Below, piece by piece: positions 1 to 11,244 of a stretch of 64,000 nt of DNA. Position numbers and translations under genes: made by a program. The notes beneath the pieces are model-generated. The model had not been told where the DNA came from and ran no database searches. It saw nothing but the letters and a program-made list of their open reading frames with translations. The stretch comes from Gentiana macrophylla (taxonomy: Eukaryota; Streptophyta; Magnoliopsida; Gentianales; Gentianaceae): the NCBI GenBank assembly GCA_026214975.1, contig CM047808.1, forward strand, positions 5,197,262 through 5,261,261, read 5' to 3'. Within the stretch, counting starts at the first letter, position 1, and the number at the start of each line of letters is the position of its first letter.

Positions 1-710
1 TTTGTATTTAGTTCCGAAGTATGAGATACTGTGAATATCTAGAGGTTTGAATGTGATAAGTAACACGTAACTAATGTCAAATGGGAAGTTGAAAAATTTA
101 AATGAATACAATGTGTGTGTCGGAAGCTAGTCGATGATTTGAGTGAGGTAGGGTATACCACGTATGTCCTATACCACTATGATGACTAAAAGCTCACGAC
201 AGTTAGGAAAAGCTGCCTTATGATTGGAGTAAGGTAGGGGATTATCTCGAAATGTCCTATTCTGCTATGAGGGCAATAGCTTCTTCTAACGTGTGTTTAA
301 AGTGAAATAGTTAAATCAACTAAGAAATGGTTACGAAATGAATAAGGCTTAGTTCTCGTTAATCTTATCCCCAGTATAAACCGATGGATATGATGTAGGG
401 ATTATCCTCTGAGTATTTCAGAAAGGCCCTAGATATATTCGATCATCTTTTCGGGATATGTCACGCTTTGTAGGGTGCACCTTATGAGTGTCACTTATTA
501 CTATTACAGAGGGGGGGGGTAATAGCTAGTTTTGCTTGAGTTGTTCAAGTTTGGATCTAGTGGAAGTTCCTATGGCTATGCACTCACACACCGGTGGACA
601 TCTAAGTTATTGGATGTATGTTATATTTGTTTAGATGCATGCTTTCCGTTCTCGAGCCTAATTTTAGTTTTTGTTTTGCTCGGGACGAGCAAAGTTTAAG
701 TGTGGGGAGT
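1..710 (+). mobile_element. Ty3/gypsy element, 3' non-coding internal region
   Basis: No long open frame is present. The segment ends in a purine-rich tract (about 701-710) directly before an LTR starting TGTTAAGGG, and it contains the phrase GGGACGAGCAAAGTTTAAG (682-700), which I know from the region before the 3' LTR of many plant gypsy elements of the Athila/Tat type. A G-run lies near 511-519. The coding part and 5' LTR would lie left of the window. The lineage assignment is inference. Confidence 0.6.
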
Positions 711-2223
711 TGTTAAGGGTGAAAATCTATGTTTTATTATGATATATTTTACGATATTTTCCTCTTAATTGGATTGATTGCATGATAAATAGCCCTCATA
801 TGGAAATATTGAGCATACTAGGTTTTTAAGGACTTATTCGCAATATTGAATAAATTATGTGTTTTCATCATGAATTATAATTAATTGGACTTTATTACGC
901 TTTGCGATGTTTACCATGTGTTATAGGTATGATTATTGTGCTCAAATGATGATCAAAAGAGATAAATTTCGAGCTACAAAGGTTTAAGGAAGAGATAATG
1001 ATCGAGTGGAGAGAAGAAAAGAGATAAAGATGCAAAAATCGCATTCAAGTCATTATGAGCGTTCGTCCATGCAATAATCCATATTGGACGAAAGGCGTCT
1101 GAAATATCGAACGAGCGTCCATGGAAACAATCTTGATACGAGAGTCTGAACGGAGTTTGAACGAATGGTGAGGAGTTCGTAAATGCGGGCGAGCGTCCAT
1201 TGAAGCGAGACGGGCGGCGTCCGTCCGCCCGACTTAGTGAAACCGCCTCAAATCTCTATAAATACCGCCTATTTTCACACATTGGGACACGAGTTTTACA
1301 ATCTTAAAACCCTAAACCCTAGGGGCGGCTTTGGCTGCGATTTTACACTTTTTATTTCCGGTTTTATGCAACTTTAAATTCAATCAAAGTAGGCTAGTTC
1401 TATGTTATTTTTCTCTTTTTTACGGTTTCTTGAGGATGCTCGAGAGGCTAGAACCTCCTTCAAACGAAATTGTGAAGCCGTCGGCATTGACTTGATCTCT
1501 TTATTTCGACTTTTCTTGTGAGTATTTATTACGGTTGTTTCTTATCTATGCATATTCTTGTTTTAACGCAATTATATTGGAAGATATGTTGTGTGCTTGA
1601 TATGTTATTGTTTGATGGAAATCTTGAATAGCATAGATCACCATAGATAAGAATAGTTCATTAGATTTACATTAACGGAAGTTAGTAAGACTAAAAACTA
1701 GATCGTTAACGTAAAAGTTGGCACCTTTGATCTCTTTAACGTGTTAATTTAGTATTGGAAGATACTAGGTTAATAGATGAATTGCCCAAGGAATTAGGAG
1801 TTCATGTTCAGGTAAGGTAAATCACAACCTAATTAAATACCACGTAAAATCGAGCTAGGAGATCAATGCATGTTGATAGGTGGATCAATCCTCGTTTGTC
1901 TTTTATAAACTTGATTTACAATCCTAATAGCTTAGTTCAGATTAGTTAATTTACTTTCCTGCACTTTTAGTTCATCTTTATCGCTTTCAATCTTTCCTAG
2001 CATTGGATTAATCTCCTCTGTCTAGTTATTTTCTGCATATTTGTTTAGTTAGTTATTCGTTAGGTTAGTAATCGTGACAATAATTAGTTAAAAACAAAAG
2101 CTAGGGTTAACATTCGCCTAGTTCCCGTAAGATCGACCGGCATAGCCTCTGTACTACGATCCTTGCACTTGAGGTTAACCGGTTTTATTACTTGTTTGTT
2201 TTGTATTAATAAAATCCGTGACA
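711..2223 (+). mobile_element. Ty3/gypsy 3' LTR
   Basis: The LTR starts TGTTAAGGG just after the purine tract and is judged to end ...CCGTGACA at about 2223, inside a copia RNase H reading frame. It holds a TATA box at 1257-1264, a stretch with CCCTAAACCCTAGGGG about 50 bases downstream, and several degenerate copies of CGAGCGTCCAT between 1050 and 1200. The 3' limit is inferred from where the copia frame resumes. The 5' partner is outside the window, so LTR identity and target duplication cannot be read. Confidence 0.6.
1257..1264 (+). promoter_or_regulatory. TATA box of gypsy LTR
   Basis: TATAAATA sits in mid-LTR with transcribed-looking sequence downstream, the usual place for an LTR promoter. 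Motif only; activity is unknown. Confidence 0.45.
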
Positions 2224-2684
2224 ATTGGGCAGGATCATCAGATGATAAAAGCACATCTGGCTATGCATTCACTTTGGGCTCAGGAATATTCTCTTGGGCA
2301 ACAAAAAAGCAAGACACAATTGCACTATCAACAACAGAAGCAGAATATGTAGCAGCAGCATTGACAACATGCCAAGCTATATGGCTCAAACGCATACTTG
2401 AGGACATGGGGGAGCCTCAAGAAGAAGCAACATTGATCTACTGTGACAGCAATTCGGCAATTTCAATGGCGAAAAACCCAGTATTTCACAACAAGACTAA
2501 GCACATAAGAATCAAGTACCACTTCATCAGAGAAGCTGTGGCCAATAAAGAAATAGAAGTCATGCATTGCAGGAGTGAAGAACAGTTAGCCGACATATTC
2601 ACAAAAGCACTACCAAGAGACAAGTTCGAGCTATTACGAGAAAAGATTGGTGTCGCAGAAATGTGTACCAAGGAGGAGTGTTAA
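2220..2684 (+). pseudogene. Ty1/copia RNase H domain, 5' cut by gypsy insertion
   Basis: The frame reads the copia RNase H domain from the NWAGSSDDKSTSGY block through ALSTTEAEYVA (catalytic Glu region), IYCDSNSAISMAKNP (catalytic Asp region) and the C-terminal EQLADIFTKALP block, then stops just inside the 3' LTR. All upstream copia domains are missing because the gypsy LTR abuts the domain; the rest of the element should lie left of the gypsy element. No frameshift is visible in the surviving part, so the insertion looks fairly recent relative to decay. Confidence 0.88.
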
Positions 2685-3050
2685 ATTGTGCTACACATTT
2701 CTAGAAAAAAGAAAAGAAATATCTAGATAGTAGAAATGCATTCCTAGTGTAGAAGCTTCTAGTTGTATGTAAGAGTCTAGATAAATATTGCTACACTAGA
2801 ATGGAAGCTACTAGAAGCATGTATGTTCTAGTAGTGATTACTCAAAATTAAGAAAGAACTAGAAAACTCCATTAGACACTTGAACTATCCAATGGGGGCT
2901 ATAAATAGCACCACCACCATGTAACTAAGCAATCAAGCAATCAATACAAAAAAAATTCATTTCTACAATTTCTCCAACTTATCAATTCTTTTCCATCTCA
3001 CACTCATCATCCTAGCCTTCTCCATTCAACCTTCTACAAAAACTCTAACA
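2679..3050 (+). mobile_element. Ty1/copia 3' LTR (372 bp)
   Basis: A polypurine tract AGGAGGAG (2671-2678) precedes the LTR. It starts TGTTAAATTGTG and ends CTCTAACA, so its ends are a TGTTA/TAACA inverted repeat. The next five bases (AGCAA) should be the target duplication, with the partner outside the window. A TATA box lies at 2900-2907. Confidence 0.82.
2900..2907 (+). promoter_or_regulatory. TATA box of copia LTR
   Basis: TATAAATA in the middle of the 372 bp LTR, followed by an A/C-rich leader. Confidence 0.5.
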
Positions 3051-3240
3051 AGCAATAGCTTCAATATCATAAACCTTAGTCTTCGTCGTGGTGCCATTGT
3101 CAAGTTCCTGGCATGAAGTCCACTCAAAGAATCGAGATGCTGGTGATAAGACTTCATTCTCCCCATCAGTCGCAGGCAATTGACAACCTTCCTTGGTCTT
3201 CTGAAGCACCAAGGTGAAAGCATGGTTTCTCGATCCTTTG
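3051..3240 (-). other. Unassigned fragment, target of the copia insertion
   Basis: Read on the minus strand this stretch is open for about 50 codons (a segment reading RFFEWTSCQELDNG). I do not recognise it. It runs into the copia LTR end, so the copia element probably landed in it. It could be a gene exon or older transposon sequence. Confidence 0.3.
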
Positions 3241-3363
3241 ACTTAGGATTAGTCAGTTCTATTTCTCTATTTCTCGATGCGGGCGGGGAAGGGATATAAC
3301 TCAGCGGTAGAGTGTCACCTTGACGTGGTGGAAGCCATCAGTTCGAGCCTGATTATCCCTAAA
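3222..3363 (+). other. Plastid-derived insertion around trnV-GAC
   Basis: About 70 bases upstream of the tRNA, including CTTAGGATTAGTCAGTTC, match my memory of the plastid inverted-repeat spacer upstream of trnV-GAC. Similarity appears to end just after the tRNA; the expected spacer towards rrn16 is absent. This is therefore a short nuclear plastid insertion, or a plastid piece that came through the mitochondrial genome. Confidence 0.7.
3290..3361 (+). tRNA. trnV-GAC: Plastid-type tRNA-Val(GAC), nuclear copy
   Basis: This 72 nt sequence folds as a tRNA. The acceptor arm is AGGGATA with TATCCCT, the anticodon stem TCACC/GGTGG encloses loop TTGACGT with anticodon GAC, and the T-arm reads ATCAG TTCGAGC CTGAT. 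It starts with A and has no encoded CCA. One base in the variable region (GAAGCCATC) differs from the usual plastid GAAGTCATC. Being nuclear and out of context it is most likely not functional. Confidence 0.85.
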
Positions 3364-3789
3364 CCGCACCATCATCCGCAAGAGCATCTGGGTAGACCAA
3401 CTGCAAAACAAAAAACAAAAGGGGAAAATGAACTCATGAAAATAGAAAAGATAGTAATGAAGGCAATAAATCAAGCAAAGGTCTTACGAGCCCCGAGTTG
3501 TTAACACTAAAATTGCTCAAAGACGGAAAGTCCCTGAAGAATTACGACCAATCGACACTCGATATCCTCCAAAGGAATTACCTGCTTATCGAGCTCTTCT
3601 TCCGAACTCCCGTTCTTTCGGCGTTTCCAATTGACATCGCTCTGAGAAATCTGCCACTAACCTCAATTGCAATGTCGAACGCCTCTTCTCTCTCAACATG
3701 GTACAAATCGCCTTGTCTGCTGCCATTACCTTAGAAGCAATGCGGGGCCACATGGATGGATCCTTTCAAAAGACAATGAGCAAAGGTCT

Positions 3790-5365
3790 TCCATCAATTA
3801 AATACGTGCCGTGCACTTTTGACCACCACGACCGAAAAGTAGTAGAAGCAAGACTCTTCGTTTCACTAAGGCAGGCGGAAAGCACAACCTGGAAAACCAC
3901 TTAAGATTGATAAACGTGTCCCACAAGCTTCTCGTATATTCAACTCGGAACCTCTCTAATGTCCGTTGCAAGTTCCTTAGGGATGATTTGGCAAAACCCA
4001 AACCGACGTGCGAATCTACATGGATCGTATGGCTCAACCCAACATGAACCGCCACGGTGAAACACCATAAGATTTGAGCGGAGGGCAAGAAAAAGCGTTT
4101 TCTCTCGGAAGGATAACCTACCATCGTTTACCCTGGTCTCAATCCGACTTGTTTTAGTAGCGATCGTAAGCCAATCAATTTTATGCGGCCTTTATGAATA
4201 AGATCCCAGCAACATGGTCGTCAAAAGGCTTTGCCCCTTCTCCCGAGTAACGGACCATATAAGGATCGAGCAAATCATATGGTACTTTGTAATGGGTGTC
4301 GAAGTAACGAGCCATCCATCCGAACACATAATGCCATGGGAGGAAGGCATCCACTCGCTCAAGGCTCGATGAATGAGCAATCTTGCCTGAGGCCTTTATA
4401 TATGCTAACCAATACCGGAGCGACAAGCAACAATGTGCTCCCAAAAGCGATAAGATCGGCCATTTTAAATGTAGAGGTCTTATGAAAGAGCCGTCACCGG
4501 AAGAACAAACAGACATAACCAACATGCAACAAGAGCCGCCAAATAGGTCTCTTCCTTCAACTCTTCTCTCACCCCGAGTGTAATAAATGGAGTTTCGTCT
4601 TCATGTGACCTTGCTCGTGGCACATCCGCAATAAACCCGTCTGATTATGAGTCTTGTCCGGTCGGTCGCGCCTTTTCGCTTGTGTCGCGGTGGGCTGAGA
4701 TGCTTCACCGTGTGCGCGACACCAAAAATTGATCCACGCAAAGAATCGAAATTGAGGGTTGTAGTTGTCGATTGCTCGTCACCCAAACATTCAAGGAATG
4801 CCGCAAATAAGTACCGGCGACTCTGCAGGAGAGGTCCGGAAGGGTGAGAAGCTTGGAATGATCTCTTCATAACAATCGCCGATGATTGAAAGACCACCGA
4901 TTTTCCATAAATCCATCAATGAGATGGACATTTCCCGAGAATCGATTATGTAAAATATTGGTTTCCGGGCACCAAGCTTCGCAAAAGGCACGAACCACAT
5001 TTATGTTTCGTGAGTAGGTAAACAAAGAGGCATACAAGGCGTCATACATGGAGGTGCGTCTGAGCATTCCACCACTACGGAAAGGGCGTCTTCAAGCCAT
5101 TCCCAATAACGTTCGACATAGCAAAACTCTCCATGTGTCAAGTGTTTGGGCCCTCATTGCACCTCCCTCATCAATGATCGCCTTCCAAGGGTCATGAAGT
5201 TGTGTTCCCGGAGCTTCGAGTGTGCCTGAGAAGAAACCAAAGTCTGGACTAACTCCTCCTAGAAGTTTAAGCTCCTTAGAAAGTGGTGACGCTTCACCGT
5301 CGGGGAGATGGTGCGTTAGACACAATAGTGGGGCATATCCGAAGCTTGATCCTGTCTCCATCGAA
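3790..5365 (-). pseudogene. Plant mobile domain (PMD, aminotransferase-like) gene remnant
   Basis: Successive minus-strand frames give pieces typical of the PMD family, plant proteins found in retroelements, MULEs and domesticated MAIN genes. About 5065-4800 holds VRAFCEAWCPETN and then MSISLMDLWKIGG, with a frame change between them. About 4400-4190 holds LPWHYVFGWMARYFDTHY and YMVRYSGEGAKPFDDHVAG. A weaker piece follows to about 3800. At least three frame changes show it is broken. Its GC content is higher than its surroundings. I cannot tell whether it came with a transposon; no terminal repeats were found. Confidence 0.75.
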
Positions 5366-5455
5366 CATGGACATTGTGAAGCACGACAAGATACTTCTCC
5401 CCGTCTCGTGTAGTCTCTTTGAATACGCCATCTGGATGTCTTGGTCTTTTGAGCA

Positions 5456-5710
5456 GGGTGATGTCACGAAAGACCTCACTCGCGTATTCGAATGCTTGGA
5501 TATCTGGAGATGCTACACAGGGTGGTGTCACAAAGTACTCCACTAGCGTCCTTGATTGTGCGGATGAATGGATGAACTACGCAGGTGGTGTCACAAGGTG
5601 CCTCACTCGCGTCCTTGATCGGTTGAATGTTTTGAGATGCTACGCTGGGTGGTTTCTGAATGCGCTGCGTAGGGTGAAGTCGCTAAGTACTCGTCTCGTG
5701 TCCTTTTTGT
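5456..5710. repeat. 64 bp tandem repeat, about 3.5 copies
   Basis: Units beginning GGGTGATGTCAC, GGGTGGTGTCAC and AGGTGGTGTCAC start at 5456, 5520 and 5583, and a decayed fourth starts at 5647. Each unit carries CCTCACTCGCGT and GAGATGCTAC variants. It lies just upstream (minus sense) of the PMD remnant and may be part of that element's 5' region. Confidence 0.7.
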
Positions 5711-6194
5711 CCGCCTGTGGATGCCTCCAATGATTGGATATAATGCGAGCCCTTCACAAAGCCAAAGAACTGATACAGTAAACAAAGTCAAAGTCAACAG
5801 CAGCCATGGATAATAGGCATATGAAGTCTGAAAAAGAAAAAAAAAAAAAAAAAAAAACATATATGTACCAGAAGGTATATGCCACATACTATACATGCAT
5901 ACCAGAAAGACACACGTATACATTAACAAGGCAGTCTAAATTTCTTGCCGAAGTCGATAACGTGAAGAAGAGAAAAATATAATATCATGAAGCAATATGC
6001 ATATCTACATGTAATCTTACGAGTAGCCGGAGATCAAGGCTTATTATTATTATTTGAAAGAAAAATTAAAGCACAAGTCAAAGCAAAGGAGGCTTCAAAC
6101 CTGATACTGCAGATATTCAAGTCGACGTCACTGCTTGTTTATAGTGCGGCAAGGAAGGGATAGAGGTCTTCTGATGCCAGACCATGGTTCAAAG
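5711..6194. other. No gene seen; poly-A run
   Basis: Low-complexity sequence with an A-run near 5829-5856. No coding or RNA feature was recognised. Confidence 0.5.
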
Positions 6195-6355
6195 TCTCGG
6201 CCGAGTGACTCGGAGCTTACAGATACAAAATTACGGATTCATCTCGGTTTAGACATGACTCGGGTATGTATCGGTCTGCCTCGGCAAAACTCGGCCTAAC
6301 TCTGCAAAACTCAGTCTGACTCGGTCGAGTCAATCCGATATCTACAGTGACTCGG
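6195..6355. repeat. CTCGG-rich degenerate repeat
   Basis: About ten copies of ACTCGG/CTCGGC occur within 160 bases (for example CTCGGCCGAGTGACTCGG near 6198-6215), spaced 10-25 bases apart and partly self-complementary. This is typical of old MITE or hAT-derived repeat DNA; the family was not identified. Confidence 0.5.
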
Positions 6356-6799
6356 CCTGAATTTTTTTAAAATTTTTTTAAATTATTTTATATTGGAGAA
6401 AACCCGTCTCCCCGAAACGATACCATTACGTGTCACATTTGTCCAAGAAATTAAATTATTTGATATTTTCTCCTATTAAATCACATCAAAATATTTTCCT
6501 TTTATCCTTTAAAAATTATAAAGCAAAGGATAATTAAATTAAAAAAGGGTACGTCTGTGGAAAAGTCGGGCAAAGAGCCACTTTGAAGCAAAAGAGATGA
6601 TATCTAGTTGTTCATTATCTTTTAGAAAAATAAATATAAAAGATAATTAAAGAATTATTATCTCCTTAAGTAAAATAAAAGAGATAATAGCAAATTAAAT
6701 TTCTTATTATCTTTTCAATAAAAAAAGTATAAGATAAATAAGATATTAAAAGAATAAAAACTTAAAATGATTATCTTATTAAATTAAATGAATATGAAA

Positions 6800-7322
6800 T
6801 AATCATCATTTGTTTATCCTTTGGCTACTCTCACACCCACAAATAGGAGGGACTTAATCATTTGCAAACCACCAAGAAAAATACCAAAGACAAATCAAGA
6901 GAAATTCAAGAGCAACCTTGAAGATCTAAGAAGCCAAAATCCTTCAAGTTCTTCAAGCATCAAGCAACGTAGATCTAAGAAGCCAAAATCCTTCAAGTTC
7001 TTCAAGCAACAAGCAACCGTTGAAGATCAACCGCAATAACCGGCATTCTTCATGAAATCATCGAAGATCAACCGCTACATCCGGAGACCTTCAACAAACA
7101 AAGGTATCCTTCCCCACAAATCGGAAGAATATCAACAAATCCCGAGAACAAGTCTCTGTGACCCTCGAAACCAAATCAAAAGGAGATTCAAAGGCATCCC
7201 GTAAATATAGGGAGTTTGCTAGAGATTGTACCCGCTTTATTTGAGAATTAATAAAATTATTTGTTACAATTTTCCTTGTCTTTTCTTTTATATATATTGC
7301 ATCACAACGAAATTTGTGTTAC
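6800..7322 (+). mobile_element. Possible LTR 3' portion with a 49 bp duplication
   Basis: The sequence has an LTR-like leader rich in CAA/GAA, then a long T-rich tail ending GAAATTTGTGTTACA at 7322. A segment starting AGATCTAAGAAGCC is duplicated at 6922 and 6971 (period 49). A 72-codon frame over it is low complexity and probably not a gene. No LTR start, target duplication or coding region was found, so the call is tentative. Confidence 0.3.
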
Positions 7323-8164
7323 AGTGGCAATACTCGATTCGACACGGCTCATTTACACCCCTATTTTCGATTAAACCTCCATCACTGAGTTTTGCTAGTA
7401 TAAGGTTTGAATAAGACTGAGTTCAGGTTTGAGGAGGTTTTTTTTAATTTTTATAGGCGATTTAATTCGCTTGTTTATATATTTTTTTTCCAGATTTCTT
7501 GCATGTTTGAACACAATAAAATTAAATTTCCATTGAAAAATAATAATTATTATTTGAAATAGAAAGAGAAGGATTATGGTCAAGGAAATGTTGTAACAAC
7601 AATTTGCATGAGTATTATATAATAATGATAAAAGGAGTATTTAGTGGGGGGGAAAATACGCACAGTCAGTCGGTAAGGCGGTCGGGTAGTATAGGCTTTT
7701 TTTTTTTAATGCCAGCTGGAATATCCAACTAAGTCGTGGGATGGTTCGTTTTTTTTGTATCGGGTGATTTTGATGTTCTCTTGCGAAAATGTTAGTACTT
7801 GGTAGTATCCTTCAATAAAAAATGTTTAGTAGTATATAATTTTTTTAGTTTTTTGGTGAGAAGGACGGTTTATACAAATATCCTATTTAAGATTTCTACA
7901 AATTAATTAGAGACAAATCGATTCTGAAACTACCAAATACTTTTTTCTAATTAAACCTAATTAACCTAATTTATACATCTCTCACACAGCCGCCAAATGC
8001 ATCAGCATCAAAGAAGAATTCAGTTTGCAAAAAGAGAGGGAGAGAAGCGGGGTGCGGCGGCGGCGGCTTGGAGAGATTGGAGGAGACTGGAGAGAGTGGA
8101 GGCCTGGGCGGTAGAGAGGAGGTTGCGGCGGCGGCTTGTTGATTGGCGCCATGAAATATCGTTC
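7323..8164. other. No gene seen
   Basis: AT-rich up to 7990, then a GC-rich, GGC-repeat-containing stretch (8040-8150) that keeps both strands open for about 90-120 codons. The translations are low complexity with no family signature, so they were not called. Confidence 0.45.
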
Positions 8165-8560
8165 CCTCATCCAGATGCCGCCGGAAGTTGCAGAAAAGTA
8201 ACATTCATGCCGCCGGAAGTTGCAGAAAGTAACATTGCAAAAACATCCATTGATTTCCAGCATTCACATCCATTGCAAAAAGTAACATTGCAGAAACATC
8301 CATTGCAGAAAAGTAACATTGCAAAAACATCCATTGATAGCAGAAAAGTCATCAAGTAACATTCACAGCATTCACAGCAGTAAGTAACATTCACAGCAGA
8401 TGCAACATTCACAGTAGTAAGTAACACGATCAGTTAATTTGCAGTAACATTGATTTCCAAGGCCTAATTTCCACGATCAGTTTACTGATTTTAACAAGCA
8501 GTAACATTGATTTCCAAGGCCTATTTCTCGCAAGTAACTGGTTTCCAAAGCCTAATTTGT
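8165..8560. repeat. Degenerate AGTAACATT minisatellite
   Basis: AGTAACATT or close variants occur more than ten times, alternating with CATTGCAAAAACATCCATTG, TTCACAGCA and GATTTCCAAGGCC modules of varying spacing. It is a mosaic of short words with no single period. It may derive from a 5' UTR or element leader; no gene follows. Confidence 0.6.
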
Positions 8561-9151
8561 GTCTATCCATTTTCCCCATATCTGCTATGAATCCGGTGCT
8601 TGATTTTTAGGAATTGTGTTTTGAAGGAGGTGAAAGACGTGATGATTTGTTAAGGGGTATTTTTGTCCAAATATTTTGTTTTTGTCCTTTATAACATCTG
8701 AAAAAGAAAAATGTCATTGCAGACCCATTATTGTAGTTTCTTGTCCTTCTGGCCCGTCCCCCCTAATTTTTTTTAGTAGTATATTACTTTTTTTTTAGGG
8801 AACGAAGTAGTATCTTATATAATTTTCAAAGAATAACTACTCACTCCATGTCTATTTAACTGTCAAAATTGTGAAAAATATAATTTTTTTTTTAATTGTT
8901 GTAATTGTCATGAAGATAAATTCTTTTTTGTGGGACCAATATGTGTAGCTAATCTACTACCAACCTGCGGAAAAAACTACGCTCAACTGCTCAAGTCTTT
9001 ACATGGACGGTATGATTACTATGATAAGTCGTTCCTAGCAGGCCTTCTTTTCGACTCACCGGAGCTTACCAATGGGGGGAGTTGTAAAATGTAATATTGA
9101 TGAACATTTGTCGTCATTCTCTTATGGTATTAGGAGTTGTAAAATGTTATA
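8561..9151. other. No gene seen; possible MITE end
   Basis: At about 8830-8870 the words ACTACTCACTCCATGTC and ATTTAACTGTCAAAATTG resemble a Stowaway-type terminal sequence, but a second end was not found. Otherwise AT-rich. Confidence 0.35.
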
Positions 9152-9500
9152 TTGATGCAATTTTGTCACTGGGCTGATCTTCAGAGACAATACGGGCTCT
9201 ATTTAGGAAATCTTTTCATTCCAACTGGACCTGGAAATCAGAGAAGATGTGTTGAGATGGGAGCTATTCTTTTTGGCCTTGTGAAAGCTCAACATATCGG
9301 GATTCCATCCCTTGTGATGGATTGCCTTGTGTGTGTGAATGCGCTCTCTCATGGCACGGAGGACCTTTCGGTGTTTTGTTGTTTTCTTGAAAGATTGTCT
9401 CGCGTTAGTTGTTTCCTCCCTAATTATGAGTTTTAGTTTTGTGAGGCGTTTGAAAAATTGACCCAGGTCATATGTTAGTTAGACATGGTTTGTCTACGTT
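9152..9500 (+). pseudogene. RNase H-like domain relic (RVT_3/LINE type)
   Basis: The frame reads EMGAILFGLVKAQHIGIPSLV then NALSHGTEDLSVF, matching the helix and strand pattern of plant RNase H-like domains found at the C-terminus of LINE polyproteins. The expected ESDS core after SLVM is damaged. A later piece SFVRRLKN (about 9434) sits in a different frame. It lacks the first catalytic Asp region and any reverse transcriptase, so it is a short relic. Confidence 0.65.
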
Positions 9501-10714
9501 GGGAGCAAAGACATAGTTATGTAGTAGGCTTGAGAGTAATAAGTCACACCTAGTTATTATGCTTTCCACCCAACAAAAAAGTAGTTATCTTAATAAAGTT
9601 CACTCGACCACATATAGATAGTCTATTAGCCCGTCTAGAGATAAAAATTCTGGCTCCGTCAATAGTTAGGAGTTACTTCTTGAGTTGTTTTACCTAGAGT
9701 GAGTCGGCCAAAGACGGGTGGTTGGCCCCGGCCCCGAATGGACTTCGACTCATGTTTTATGTGCGTATTTTAGCGGACATTGTTGAATACTAAGTACTAC
9801 TTACATATGAATCTAAAACTTTCCAGTTTAAGGACCACTTGATTATACCTTGTATATAATTTGATATATATATTTTTCTTAAAACCAGAGCTTTCCTGGT
9901 TGCCGAAATCAAAGAATTTTCTTCCAAAATTTACAACTCATTATTATTATATAAAAGCAAAACGTAGAAAATAAATAAAATAACATAAAATAAAAACTAG
10001 AGCATAAAACTTCTCAAATCATAAAAGTTTCTGTAATTCAAAATTTTATTTTATTCAACAAATGATTCATATGAAATAACATGTTAAATCTTGTATTTCA
10101 AAATCGTCATTATCTCAAAATATAATTGGCCCATTGTAAACAAATTTTTAGAAATCAGATTTTCAAAAAAACATCCTCTAAAGCTTGACTAAAGCGATAT
10201 AAAAATTCGAATCAAATACAATTGATATTAAATTTTACATTAACTTATTTCTTGAAAGCTAGTTCTACAACACACAAGCTAATGAAATTGATATATTTCC
10301 TTCAAATGAAATTGCTTGGGACTCGATGGATTGATGAATTCTGCTAGGGAGGAGAAGAATTTTATTCTGAAAATAAGTGAGTTGTGAATAAATTAAATGG
10401 TATGAAAAGGTTTATAATATTTATCTCCCTCATTGCAAGATAAAGGGGTGTAACGTGTGGGTGGGGTAAATAAATTGCATTTGTGGGAATTTATTGCCTT
10501 GTCTGTGCACTGTGCTTCTTCCCATTCTTCTTCATTTTTTTTCTTTATTTTTTTTTTTTAAATTCTCAAGAAACGTTTCTTTCAAAACAACATGATATCG
10601 TGCGGTACTCCATAGTTTGGGATAAATAACCGATTATTTTAAATTTTAAATGATAGTTATTCTATTAAATTACCTAAATAAATTTACTTTTAAGATATGG
10701 GTTAAAAGTGATAC
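9501..10714. other. No gene seen; AT-rich
   Basis: Long A/T runs with no coding pattern, tRNA fold or clear terminal repeats. Confidence 0.5.
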
Positions 10715-11030
10715 GGGTCGTGACAGTGTCGTATCGGACACAGTACACGGCACACACATTGAACTGTCGGTAATTCATAGGCGAGCGTAGTTGGAGAAGA
10801 ATTATGGTGCATCGGTGATTTGATGGGTTATACCAAGTGGAGGGATGAGATGCATCCAACTCATCCACTTTCACACAGTAGATGTGTATAGGTGTGAGGT
10901 GGATGCATCACATCCATCCACTTGGTATAACTCTCCAATAACTGTTGCACAATAACTCTTCTCGCGTAGTGGACGTAACATTTCTATTTTCATAAGTAAT
11001 ACACTTTCACAACAAAATAAACATATACAA
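10715..11030. repeat. Dispersed repeat, copy with MITE inserted
   Basis: 10715-10793 plus 10964-11030 match 12153-12280: ACACAGTACAC, CACACACATTGAACTGT, TAATTCATAGG, GCGTAGTGGACGTAAC and TTTCACAACAAAATAAACAT occur in the same order. The copy here is interrupted by the 170 bp MITE at 10794. Confidence 0.8.
10794..10963. mobile_element. Mutator-type MITE (170 bp, 9 bp target duplication)
   Basis: Terminal inverted repeats of about 50 bp begin GAGAAGAATTATGGTGCA (left) and GAGAAGAGTTATTGTGCA (right, reversed) and both run to GTTATACCAAGTGGA. The flanks are GCGTAGTTG and GCGTAGTGG, a nine-base duplication with one change. The paralogous site near 12.2 kb has a single GCGTAGTGG and no insert. TIR length and the 9 bp duplication point to a Mutator-derived MITE. 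Confidence 0.8.
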
Positions 11031-11244
11031 CTTGAACCAAAGTTAACCTTTACTTAATTATTTCACCTTAATTATTTCACCTAATATCAAGTGATTATCA
11101 TGTGCTTAAATATTGAAAAATGTCTTATGACAATTCTTGTACCTGTTGTAGCATCTTGTCTTGTTACATTTCTCATTGAACCGATTCTACTGTGTTACTG
11201 TGTTACCCCTGTGTTACTGTATTATTGTGTTGGTGTAAACGCTT

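Noticed and set aside
6821..7039. 72-codon Ser/Lys-rich frame
   Set aside because: Its residues come from a duplicated 49 bp module in LTR-like sequence; no protein family recognised.
7982..8427. Overlapping frames of 77-120 codons on both strands
   Set aside because: All are low-complexity translations of GGC-rich DNA and the AGTAACATT repeat; no domain, no splice support.
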